Shown piece after piece: positions 34,261-45,400 of a stretch of 64,000 nucleotides of DNA. The notes under the pieces were generated by a model that saw only the letters and a program-made list of their open reading frames with translations, did not search any database and was not told where the DNA came from. The position numbers and the translations under genes are program-made. Each line of letters begins with the position of its first letter. Position 1 is the stretch's first letter. Origin of the DNA: Daucus carota subsp. sativus (lineage: Eukaryota > Streptophyta > Magnoliopsida > Apiales > Apiaceae); contig NC_030385.2 in the NCBI RefSeq assembly GCF_001625215.2, positions 34,993,598 to 35,057,597 on the forward strand, written 5' to 3'.

Positions 34261-35319
34261 CTACATTCTCAACGGTGTACAGCCCAAGATAGTTCCTCGA
34301 CAACGAGTCATTGGTGAGGCATGATGCGATGCCCAGGGCTCCTGCAAACTGGGAGTCAGGACAGTAACATCGGACAGCTCGTATTTCTCAGAATTGAAAA
34401 TGTCGCCTCTCATTCCAGACCCGCCAATAAGATATATACTATTTCCTAAACTTGTCACTGCAAATCCAGATATTTTGTTATACCCAACTGCTGTAAACTT
34501 AGGCTCCTTTTTTTCCCTAACCTGACTCTCGTGGTAAAATTCTTCGTTACACATTACGTAGACATCATTCCCAATTACTGCCCGTGGATAATTTCGCCAA
34601 GGACATCTAGATAATGTCCAAACCCGTGTTTCTTTATCCAATACTTGCATTGCTGACAATTGCCTGTGCACCACATGCAGCTTTCGCCTTACAACCACTC
34701 CATAGCAAGGGGCATTGTTTGCGTACAGGAGGTCGGGTAATTGAATCCAGACATCTTTTGTAGGATCATACATTTCTACTTGTTTGATTGGCCTCCAATG
34801 TAATGTTGCAGTACTGAGACCACCAGCAACAATAATCATTCCATCCAGTACGCCACATGCAAAATTGGCCCGGGCCTTAATCATGGGTTCACACAGTGTC
34901 CACCGTCTGGTGACAGGCTCATATGACCATACCTGATTGGTTGCGGGAAAAGTATGATGCCGGCCATAAGCTATATCATCAGGAACATGGACGCCACCCA
35001 AAACATACAGCTTTCCTGCAGTCGACACAGCACCAAAGTAGGAAAGATGGCTAAGTTTTGAAGGAAGGACAGGGGCGGTGATCCAAACATTGTTCTGGGC
35101 GTCATGAAGCTGCCATATATTATCAGGTTCATGGGAGCACACACACATAAGATCCTCAACAAAATTCACCTCTTGCCGAACTTTCAATAATTTAACACTA
35201 TTCACAATAGCTCTCCAGGAATGGCAAACAAGCCTCAACTTGGGATGGAGGGACAAGGGAACTCGTGCAAGGATCATGAGAGAGATTTCATCAGGAAAAA
35301 CTTCAATAAGTGCAGACAT
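34261..35319 (-). CDS. F-box/kelch-repeat protein, SKIP30-like (copy 1)
   Basis: An intronless coding region of 352 residues from ATG at 35319. Residues 5-45 are the F-box (VFPDEISLMILARVPLSLHP, then LRLVCHSWRAIV), which binds SKP1/ASK in an SCF ubiquitin ligase. Kelch repeats follow at about 90-330, with GKLYVLGG, then VWSYEPVTRRW, MIIVAGG, EMYDPTKDVW, and IYLIGGSG. The C-terminus SPMTRCRGTILGC is a SKIP30 hallmark. By family it would select a target for ubiquitination; the target is unknown. A paralogue lies at 54133-55161 in the same orientation. A 5'UTR intron is likely (see 35393-36660). Confidence 0.92.
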   Translation of the reverse strand: MSALIEVFPDEISLMILARVPLSLHPKLRLVCHSWRAIVNSVKLLKVRQEVNFVEDLMCVCSHEPDNIWQLHDAQNNVWITAPVLPSKLSHLSYFGAVSTAGKLYVLGGVHVPDDIAYGRHHTFPATNQVWSYEPVTRRWTLCEPMIKARANFACGVLDGMIIVAGGLSTATLHWRPIKQVEMYDPTKDVWIQLPDLLYANNAPCYGVVVRRKLHVVHRQLSAMQVLDKETRVWTLSRCPWRNYPRAVIGNDVYVMCNEEFYHESQVREKKEPKFTAVGYNKISGFAVTSLGNSIYLIGGSGMRGDIFNSEKYELSDVTVLTPSLQEPWASHHASPMTRCRGTILGCTPLRM

Positions 35320-35392
35320 AATGACAATTATCTTGTCCTCCCAGTCGTAATATCTAGAACAATTGTGTTATTTTTTGCTACAACCAGTCACC

Positions 35393-36660
35393 TACAAAAA
35401 ACACACTAGCAGTTTACCAGGTGACTCAAAGTTAAGAACATGAGTATTAAGCATAACAGTACGTGGAAACGGCAGAAAAGGTATTCTTCAATATTAAAAT
35501 GGATGCTTGACAACAAATAAATAATATTAAAATAGGCACTGATCTCTAGCAAACATGCCAGAGAGCTATATGCCGAGACTTTAAAATCAACATTAAATTG
35601 AGTGTCATCATTTTAGCAAGCAAGGGGATTAGCATTTAGCAGTTTACTAGTAATAAAAAGGAAGGATCTTGTTCATGTTCATCTAACATCCCTACAAAAG
35701 GGGGTTAGCCCTCCATCTGTGAGTAAAACAAAGATAACCATCTACAGTGCTACTTTAAGCTTCAAATATACAACCTTTAGGGGTATTCTTCTCTAACGTT
35801 AGTAACGCGTAGAAACAATTTAACAATCAATGCAACAAAAAACCATAGTGAAATAATACACAGTGCCACGTAAAAACAATCTAAAAATGCAACAAAACAA
35901 ACATTGACATAACATCCATTGTATACATAAAATTCTGCAGAACAACCATTTATCATTTTATGGACCGTGTATTAACTCTATACTATAAAACTGGACAATA
36001 GGAAACCAGAATTCATGCGACCAAGTGAACTAAAGGAGTTAATCCGAAACTCTTACAGGCAAAGTCTAGATACATGATCACGATACTATAATCATTACCA
36101 AATTGTGCCCAAAAAATGTCAACTAACAAAATAAGATCATCAATAAAATACATGATTGCAGTGGTACCGGGGATTAAACAGCCTCTGTGAATATGATCTC
36201 ATATGTAAGTGAAAATCAAATTACGCAACATACAATCTCTACTACAAACTGCTGGATCAACTATATTCCATTACTATCAAAGTTTAAGCTATGATGTTCA
36301 TTAAAAGAACAACTCTACTTGACAATAATAAATTCACTAAAACAGCGGTTTGAATATTTATATGGCTCATCACAGAAAAATAGAGTAAAAATATTTAATT
36401 AGAAGTGCTTGCACATGCAAGAAAGCACGAGAACTTTCCAGCAATCGATCTGCCACTCGACACGAAAAGTAACAAAAACCGAAAAAATCAATGGTGAAGA
36501 AGAGAAAAGAGCTTGGTCCAGAATTTACCTGAGCAAGGAAAAGGGCAAGTTTCTGCTAGGTTTTTCCCGAAATTTTCGTATCAAAATGGATTCTAGGCCG
36601 GTGGATCTTAAGTCATACTAAATTATGGTTTTGGTTTGGTCACCAAAACTATATATAAAG
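35393..36660 (-). promoter_or_regulatory. 5'UTR intron and core promoter of SKIP30-like copy 1
   Basis: On the minus strand a donor CTCAG|GTAAATTC lies near 36529 and an acceptor TTGTAG|GTGACTGG near 35392. This gives an intron of about 1.1 kb in the leader. A TATA box (CTTTATATATAG on the minus strand) lies at about 36648-36659. The LINE insertion at 36791 starts about 130 bp upstream of it. Confidence 0.6.
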
Positions 36661-36819
36661 AACGTAATTTACGTTTAACAATCTCATTAGGATTCCCAAT
36701 GATGGTGGTCGATATATAAATATTTTAATTCATAAAATATTTTATTGAACAAAAAATATCTACATGCACAACGAACTATATTTTGTATTTTTTTTTTTTT
36801 GACAAAATCCGTACTTGCA

Positions 36820-37435
36820 TTAAATCAAATCAAAAGTGATTACATCCGATAAGAAGTTGGGAACAACCTCCTCCCATTCCTGTAAGCCTGACATAGAACG
36901 AGACACTCTTGCTAGCAAATGAGCGACTTCATTCGCAGACCTATGCACAAAACGCACTAGCACACTCTCAAAGTGCTTAACTAAATCAACACAATCATTG
37001 ACGATAGAATGGAAATAAGACCTTCCTGGAGTACCATTATATGCATCTGCCAATAGCTTGGAGTCCGTCTCAATAACACAACGTGCAAAACCGAAACTTT
37101 TTACCCATGATAATACTTCCTTGAGACTTAAAGCCTCTGCCTCCCTGGGAGTCCATGTTCCTGACATTTGTTTACACATTGCTCTTAGAAAACTCCCGTG
37201 TTCATCCCGAATTACGCCTCCAACTCCGATAGTTTTTGTATCTCCAAAAATTGCCGCATCAACATTTATTTTCACCCAGCTCTGCATTGGAACCTGCCAT
37301 CTTCTTGTACTTCCGTTTATTGTTGCTGAGGCTCTGGTGCATGCCATTTGAGCTGCCTTCCAGTCCGTCAATAAGTTCACTGCTGCACTTGTCGTACCAA
37401 AAACAGATGTCTCAACTCGGTTCCACACCCACTGG
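36820..37435 (-). pseudogene. LINE RNase H domain (sense part of the twin-primed copy)
   Basis: About 205 open residues from about 37435 to a TAA stop at the left. The RVT_3-type RNase H reads WVKINVDAAIFGDTKTIGVG, then GGVIRDEHGSFLRA, then REAEALSLKEVLSWVKS and CVIETDSKLLADAYN, then VRFVHRSANEVAHLLARV. It holds the conserved D, E, D and a late D/N-type residue region. No start codon of its own exists; it is the C-terminal end of the LINE ORF2. Confidence 0.9.
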
Positions 37436-39802
37436 TTTTTTTCATAACTTTGCTTCGGGAAGGAAGAAAAATAATCGGATCTCTAGATTGAAAAATAAAC
37501 AGGGGGAATGGGTGGATAGTGTGCAGGGTATACAGGAAATAATTACCGACTATTTCTCAGAGGTATTTAAATCTTCATCGCCAGGAGGAATGCTTTCAGA
37601 AAATGAGAAAGTGAAGTGTGTTACAGAAGAGCAGAATGAACAACTTATGGCGCCTATTGAGACTGATGAAGTAAAAGAAGCTGTTTTTTCAATGCACCCT
37701 GAAAAGGCACCCGGATGTGACGGACTTAATCCGTGTTTTTATCAGACCTATTGGAGTGTGGTCGAGAAGGATGTGGTGGGTTTCTGTCAAACATTTTTAC
37801 TTACAGGAGAGTTGCAAATGGAGCTCAATCGTACTGTTGTCTGTTTAATTCCAAAAGTAAAACAACCACAACAAATGAGTGAGCTACGCCCTATATATTT
37901 GTGTAATGTCTTATTCAGAATTCTGTCAAAGGTGCTTGCAAACCGACTAAAGAAGTGTTTACCAATGTTAATATCTGTTAACCAAAGTGCTTTTATAGAA
38001 GGGCGGCTATTAACTGATAATGCTTTGATAGCATTTGAAATAAATCATTACATTAAACGGAAAACTCAAGGGGGGAATGGTGTGGCTGGATTGAAGATAG
38101 ATGTGTCGAAGGCCTACGACAAGCTAGAGTGGAGCTTTATCGAAGGTATGTTGAGAAAATTCAGATTTCATGACGTATGGATTGAGCGAATCATGACATG
38201 CATTAAGACGGTTACATATAGTTTTGTGCAACAGGGACTGGTTTTTGGTGAAGTTAAACCGCAAAAAGGGATTAGGCAAGGGGACCCTATATCCCCATAC
38301 CTATACATTCTTTGTGCGGAGGGTCTGAGCTCAATAATTAAAAGGCAAGAAGACATTGGTTTGCTCCATGGATGCAGAATTGCTAGAAGGGCACCATCAG
38401 TTTCACATTTATTATTTGCCGATAACTGCTATTTTTTCTTCAAAGCAGCTGAAACTGAAGCGAGAGTGATGAAGGGGATTATACAGCGCTATGAAGAATT
38501 ATCTGGACAAGCAGTAAATTTTAACAAGTCTTTGATCACTTTCAGTCCGAACACATCTGCAGAAAATCGCGAGCTGATTTGTGGAGTTCTTGAGGTTCGA
38601 GAAAGTGTGACTCCAGGTAAATACTTAGGAATACCAATGACAATAGGGAGAAAGAGAAATGAGGTGTTCAATTTTATAACTGATAGAGTGAGACAGAAAT
38701 TGAAGGGATGGCAAACTAAGACAATTTCTAAGGCGAGCAAATGTACACTTCTGAAAACTGCAGCACAGGTAGTCCCAAATTTTTGGATGAATCTGATGAT
38801 TATTCCTAATGAAATCTGTAATACAATTCAACGCCAAATGAATGGCTTCTGGTGGGGTAGTGGAGCTGATGGTAAAGGAGTTCGATGGATGGCTTGGGAT
38901 AAGCTTTGCACTATCAAAGAAGCAGGAGGATTGGGTTTCAAAAGTTTACAACAATTCAACGTCGCAATGTTGGCTAAGCAAGGTTGGAGGCTGGTAAATG
39001 AAGAAAACCCCCTGGTTACAAGCATTATGAAGGCCAGATATTTCCCAAATACTGACTTTTTAGGTGCCAAGTTGGGCGAGAATCCCAGTTACATGTGGCG
39101 AAGTATTATTGCAGCGCAAGAGGTGGTGAAACAAGGCTGTAGACGTTGTATTGGCACAGGAATGGACACGTTTGTTTGGCAAATACCTTGGTTACCTTGT
39201 GTTGAAGATGGGTTTATTTCAACAAGCATCCCCAATGATTTTCCAAATATAAAGGTGTGCGACTTAGTGAATGCTCGAGACAACAGCTGGGATGAAAATA
39301 TTCTGAATAATTTGTTCAATGAAAGAGATATTCGCTTGATCAAACAAATACCTCTAGCATCAACAGATAGACGGGATACATGGATGTGGCTATTTGATAC
39401 AAAAGGTGAGTTCACTGTTAAGAGTTGTTATAGGCAGCTGGTTGGAGAATGTAGTACTCCTGATGCAACATTTTGGAAAAAACTATGGCATTTGGAGTTA
39501 CCTGGAAAGGTTCGATTCTTCGTATGGAGGACTTGCAGAAAGTGCTTACCTACGGCTATGGCGTTGTTTGAAAAACGAGTGGATATTGATAGGAGATGTT
39601 CTTGGTGTCGGGTGGAGCAGGAAGATGCGAAGCACGCCCTCTTTGATTGTTCTTTTGCACGCAATGTATGGACAGCAGCAGGCCTGGCAAACTGGGTTCA
39701 AACATTACAAGGAGAGTCGATTATGGAGCACTTTAAAAGATTGTTTGCAACTGGCACGAAAGAACAATGTGCTTCATTGGCGCTGTTCTGCTGGAGCATA
39801 TG
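37436..39802 (+). pseudogene. LINE reverse transcriptase and zf-RVT (inverted part)
   Basis: An open frame with no stop for nearly 2.4 kb. It starts FFHNFASGRKKNNRISRL and covers the RVT_1 domain: HPEKAPGCDGLNPCFYQ, then NQSAFIEGR, DVSKAYDKLEW, and IRQGDPISPYLYILC. It then runs through GLGFKSLQQFN to zf-RVT (FWKKLWHLELPGKVRFFVWR, then CSWCRVEQEDAKHALFDC). The catalytic box reads LLFADNCYFFF. Plant LINEs normally have FADD, so the second Asp is Asn (codon at 38424-38426) and the enzyme is probably dead. The first ~200 bases upstream in the same frame are antisense RNase H sequence, not part of this protein. Confidence 0.9.
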
Positions 39803-39820
39803 GAACTATATTTTGTATTT

Positions 39821-42079
39821 AGTTTGGTTTGTATAGTATTTGTTTAAAATGTGATTATTTTATATTTATTTCAAAATTTGAAATATATATGATTAACTGA
39901 AAATTATTTTTGAAAGATAATGTGTTTTTTAAAAATATATTCCCATATATATTTTTTGTAAGATAATTTAAAGAAAATGTCACTCGTGAAATATATATAT
40001 CCAAAATTAATTTTCCTCGATCTTTATAGTTGAATCCAAATTTCATAAAAACTATATTTAACTTCACTTTTAGATAAAGAATATTTTCATAAAATATGTC
40101 CTTCCCATCAAAAATTTCCTCGAGTATGGTTGAAAAGTGGATGAATATTTTATAATATGCTATTATATTTATATCTTGTTAAAATAATGATTGGTAATTA
40201 TAACTCCACGTTTTGACTAAATATAATAATTTGTAGGATCAAAGAGAGCGTTGGCCAATAAAACATCAACTAGAAATATATATATTAAATATTATAATAT
40301 TTTTTAAAATATATCTAGTAGTAAATAAAATAATATACAGGCTATAAAAAACATTATTTTGGATTGACTTTTAAAAATTTGTGATATATTGTATTCATCA
40401 ACTAGTTGATGGATCAATAATAATTTTGAATTAAGATACGCAGGATTCACGTGAATCGTGATCGTAGAGTAAAGAAACTGGATTACTGGATCTGTCAAAA
40501 AAAAAAATTGGATTACTGGATGATAAACTCCGCTGAGATACGCATTACGCAGCACTGAACAGAAAAACATGAAACACATGTCTATAATCGCTCATTATTT
40601 TATTGGTAAAGGAAAAAAGTACAGTAACAAATATAAAATCATATACTGAGCAAAGCTTATTGGAGAAGTCTGACTAGGGGCTTTGGAACGATGAGATCCC
40701 GGAGACGTAATGTAAACGTGGCACACCATATGGTGGAGAGGGAGAGGAGCACTAGTGTCTTAGTTCAAGTCTCAAATATAATATAAAATATTATGTCCTA
40801 GCAATTTAGGACATGTTTTACTAACTTGAACTCCAATAATGTCCCTATTCTCACAATATGTCTAATATTTTATTATTAAAGACACTCTTTCTTTATTAAT
40901 GCATAGAGGAAAGTTCGATGGAGACCACAATTTCATCGGAGATCATGTATGTTCTGCAATCAAAACATTATAAAATACATTATTTTGTAAAATATGCTCA
41001 ACAAATATCATGTATTCATTAAAATTGTTGAAGATCATCTACATTTAATAAGTGGATAATGTATATTCTGCAAGTTGAACAAATGTTCTGCAAACTAAAC
41101 ATATTTCATAAAACAAAACATTTTGTAATGTTCACATGTAAATCTTATATAAACTTATATGATATTCAAGATTTTTAATGAAATAATGATTTCGTAGAAT
41201 ATGATTTGCAAAATTATACGTTTTGCAATGTTTTTATGAAATATTTTATTTGCAGAACATAGGTGGTCTCCAGGTCTTCAGGAAAATGTGGTCTCCATTG
41301 AACTTGACTCTTAAAGCATAATATAAAAGTAGAGAGAGAAAGAGAGTGGTGATGAAAATTTATAATAAAATATAGAATAGGGCAAGGAGAGATGTGCCTT
41401 AAATATAGGGCTTGAGTAGGTTGTCCTAGTGATATAATATAAGGCATCACTAGGACATTGTTGGATCATGTTTTTTCATCAATTGCCCTAAATTATAACT
41501 TAGGACATGATATAGGGCATCTTTTGGACTTGCTCTTGCTCCCCTGCTTGTGTCTGTTTTGTATGAGCATAAGCTGGCTTTTGTTTCTCTTGACCCGTTT
41601 GTGTAAATAAGTATGTGTAAATAAGTAAAAGCACTTTTAAGAAGTTAAGAAATTAGCTTCTCCTTCACAGCTTCTATTTTTTTCCAAACACTTTATTAAC
41701 TTATATATTTCTCATTCCTACCCTACTTCTTTAGTTTAGCAAGGAATCACTTTTTTTAAGTTAACCCAAACCGCCCCAATATACTAACTTATAATTATAA
41801 GTCAGTTTTTATTAATTTTATTTTTACGCCAACTTCTAATCATCTCAAAAACAAAAATTTCTAGGCTTGAAATTAGAAAAAAATTTAAACCCGACTTTAA
41901 GCTAAAACAACAGGCGCATTCTGACTCCTATAAAATATAGTTTTAAATTATTTTTTCTAAAAAGAATCCTAAAAAAAATTGATATTTAAATCTTTATTCA
42001 AAAAAAATATATTCAAAAACGTTATTAAAATATATTTTTATATATTTTATAGGAGTCTCGCGCAAACCTAAACTCCCTG
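39821..42079. other. Intergenic region upstream of the RDR gene
   Basis: AT-rich with no gene. It includes a probable MITE (40758-41534) and a GGGGCGGTTTGGGTTAACTT-type terminus at 41757-41778 (reverse), like that near 15630. Confidence 0.5.
40758..41534. mobile_element. MITE with GAGCAAGTCC-type ends (tentative)
   Basis: The left end (TTCAAGTCTC, then ATTATGTCCTAGCAATTTAGG) and right end (CCCTAAATTATAACTTAGGACATGATATAGGGC, then GGACTTGCTC) are imperfect inverted repeats. The terminus resembles the elements in the RDR intron. Borders are approximate, and no clear target duplication was found. Confidence 0.4.
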
Positions 42080-42424
42080 ATGGGACCCGTGGTTATAAAT
42101 CCCACGCATCGCCCCACATTAAACCCCACAAACACTTTCCCCCCTCACAAAAACTTCAACCCAACTCAAAAAAATCCGGTGCATATATACTCGTGGCATC
42201 GTCTTCTTATACAAATTTCTGTCATATTCTTCATAAATCAATCCCTTCTTTTTCACTTGTTTTTTTTCCGGTCAACTAACCCCCTCCGACAAAACTTGAT
42301 TCGAATACTATACATTCATATCCCTCCTGTTGGACAACATTCGAATCAGAGGTTTGTGGTAATAGTAGTAACTAGCAAGGGAAGTAGCATTAGAATCAGA
42401 GCTTTCTTTGCCTGTTTTCTACCT

Positions 42425-45400
42425 ATGTCTTCTAGAAAACGCCGCTTAGGTATGCAAGCTTCATGCTCCAATTTTATACCCTATTTTCTCGATTATCTAG
42501 TTTGGAACATATATAATAAGTCATGATTAAAGAATCAATTAATGAATCAATGTAACTGAGTCATAATCGAATAATCATTGTCTATCCGGAGATTCCAAAT
42601 CATTCTCATTCATATCAACAATTATGAGGGGTCATCATACTTGTGCTTAAATCACTATCAGATCTTTGTATAATTAGGAATTTGGTTTACGTTTCTTGAT
42701 CATTAGTAATTAGTTGATTATGTTGTTATTTATTACCAAGGAATCTGTCCAGTACACATACCTTACTTGGACCGTGCTCTCTATCGGGACATTTTGGTTC
42801 TCGGGTTACCTTTGTAGTATAGAGTGCATCAACCAATCTTTATGAGCTTCTTGTATTACTAGATGTTGCTGAATCTTGTTTTGCTAATTTTCTTTGTTTT
42901 ACACAAATTAGTAAAGTAATTATGAGGATCAGAATGTATTTTTTAATGGATGCTGTCTAATTAGAATCATACAGCTAAAATCTTTATGTGCTAAGGATGT
43001 TCATTGGAAAAGGAAGTATACAGCTAAAATCTTTATGTGCTATATTCTTAACATGTTTTCGTGTGGCAATAGATAATACTTCATTGGTGTTGGAGCCTCG
43101 GAAACACACAGTCACTTCTACTCGGGTGGATATAGCAATTCCTAGAGCAAAAGATAGAAGGGTTAGACCTTGTTTTCTTTCGAAGAAAGCTAAAAGGTTA
43201 TTGCTGCATCTTAGTGAACTCGAGTTTAGGAAAGCTTTCTTACTCTTCAGTTACATAGGGAGGTTAGTTTATCACTCATTCTGGTGGTAGATCTTTCTTT
43301 TTTCCTTATATGATTTATTTTTGAAACATGTGGGAAAACTTATTCTACAGGAATAATATTGTAGACATTATGTCTTTCGAGGACGCTGTTGAACTTGTAA
43401 GTTTAACTGATCTGCCTATGGAAACGTTTGAAGAATACCTTTGGAGTAAGTATGGTCGGCGCTATCTCGGAGAGGAGTCACTAGACAGGATAAATGTTCT
43501 TCTCTCGTCTCTGTCTCTGTATTCATGAGAAGTTGCTACACCATAATTTAGTTTTAATAATAGTTAATTATTCGTCTAACGAAAATTCGTCTATTAGATG
43601 TTTTGAACAATTGTAATCGTATATTGATGGGCGTGTTATAGTTAAACCTGGTAAGTAGCTTAATTGTAATTAGGTCTTTAGCAATCCTGCAATATGTCCA
43701 ATTATCACACTAAGATTGAGTGACTGAGCAACTGCCAACTAGCGAAACTAATAAAGTGATAGCTCTGTGGTCTTTGCATATCTCTGTGATCTCCAGATGC
43801 CTAATTGCAGTGGGCATACAGCCCTTTGTCTCTAATGAAATTATAAATAGAACTTTTATCCCCAGTGGTCAACATGAAACTTCTAATATTTTTTCTACTT
43901 GTTCTGATATTATCTTTTCCGTAAACATGAAAGTGTACTTTTTTACTTCCTTTAATAATTTTTCTGTCATAAATAACCTCAACAACAATGAGGGCTGTTG
44001 CGGACTTCCTTATCGTAATTTACTAATCTTACCTTGTGAAAAAGATCACGATGGAATTCTTACAATCCTGTTTCAACTTGTCTTGCAGCATCATGATTGG
44101 GACTCTAGGAGAACAAATTTATTTTACTGTTATGTTTACCAGGATGGAACTTACAGTTTTAAGGTACATATCTGCGAGTCATAATCAGTTTTTACTGGAT
44201 TGCATTTATTTATACAATTGTCATATTACTCGTACTATTCTGTTGCATGTACCCTGTCACCCTTCCTTTTCCTCCTGTGTTACTCGGACTCTTCGATTTT
44301 GGCCTTGTACCCGTGTTGTCCGGTCATGACATGGGTGTGGGTACGGCATCTGAGTTGGATCTTTCATATCGTAACCGGATACATCATCTTGTAACAACCT
44401 AAGGCCTTGCAACAACTTGTTAGTAAAGAGCAAGGTCCATATATGACTTTTCTATGTTAACCTTTGACTTTATGACACAGATATGACACATTAACGTGTA
44501 TAAGTTTTATTGGTAGAAACCACTAGTCACACATGCACTTTAAGATGTAAAATGGATTAAGAACATATAAATTTTCCCTTCTATTAAGCTTATATGCCAA
44601 GTCCCCGAACTCGTGTCCGATTTTGGATTCACATCAATTTTCAAAAAACTAAGGATACGACACTTGGATCCGCACCCGTCTCGGACAGCCATACCCAAGT
44701 CCGGGTAACTTAGTTTGCCCCTCATGAAAGGGAGAGGAAGAGGGGGGAGAGGGTTGGTGCTCAAACTAAACCTCAATTCGACTAGGTTGCCTTTTATCTG
44801 AATTTGTACTTAGTGAGAATCACCAAGTAGATTAATTTTTTTAATTTGTAGACAATGCTTGTGATTGGATATAGGATTTCAATAGAGTACTTAGTCTGCT
44901 AGTTGTATTATATTGTGGAAGAACATGGTACAAGCATAATACAAAGTTGTTTGCCTTTAAACCATCTTATCATTATGTTATTCCTTAATTATGATGCCCT
45001 TTTGTGTGTATCATGCAGGGTCCATATCTGGACACAACAAGAACTCACTTACAGAGAGCATTGGGAGATGAAAATATATTGATTGTGAGATTTCATGACT
45101 GTGATATTAGCATCAGTGACTACGATGCAATGTGTACGAAGATTGCTGAAGAAGGAATTCTTGTTGGATGGAGGCTTTATCGACACTTTGGTGATATCCT
45201 TGTCAAGCTTTGAATTGTCTATAAGAATCTTTGTCTTCTTTAGTTGTTTGCTCTGGCTTTCTAATGTGCTTTTAATAAATATTATGGTTTAAATATCGTA
45301 AGACTTTTTGCAAAATAAAAAATTGTAAGACTAATAAGTCTCTTGTAGTTCTTGTTGTCGAGAAGAAGCGTGCTTAAAAAATTATGTTTCACTTGCAACT

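Larger units (their letters stand above)
36791..39802 (-). mobile_element. 5'-truncated L1-type LINE with twin-priming inversion
   Basis: Perfect 18-bp target duplications GAACTATATTTTGTATTT flank the insertion (36773-36790 and 39803-39820). On the minus strand the 3' part (RNase H) is in sense direction and ends in poly(A), seen on the plus strand as T(14) starting at about 36787. The 5' part (reverse transcriptase and zf-RVT) lies in opposite direction from about 37436. The inverted part ends ALFCWSIWN at the outer border and the sense part begins NQWVWNRVE, so the two are adjoining pieces of one original ORF. This is exactly the structure expected from twin priming. Endonuclease is missing (5' truncation). 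Both pieces stay open, so the insertion is young. Confidence 0.93.

Noticed and set aside
37236-37435. N-terminal extension of the LINE reverse transcriptase frame
   Set aside because: This stretch is the antisense of the RNase H domain; the open frame crosses the inversion junction by chance.
43442-43450. Strong splice donor GTAAGT inside RDR exon 3
   Set aside because: Using it would remove SKYGRRYLGEESLDR, which matches RDR family sequence, and would break the phase to the next exon.
44200-44980. GTGTCCG/CGGACAC-type repeats in an RDR intron
   Set aside because: They look like a degraded transposon, but I could not define ends or a target duplication.
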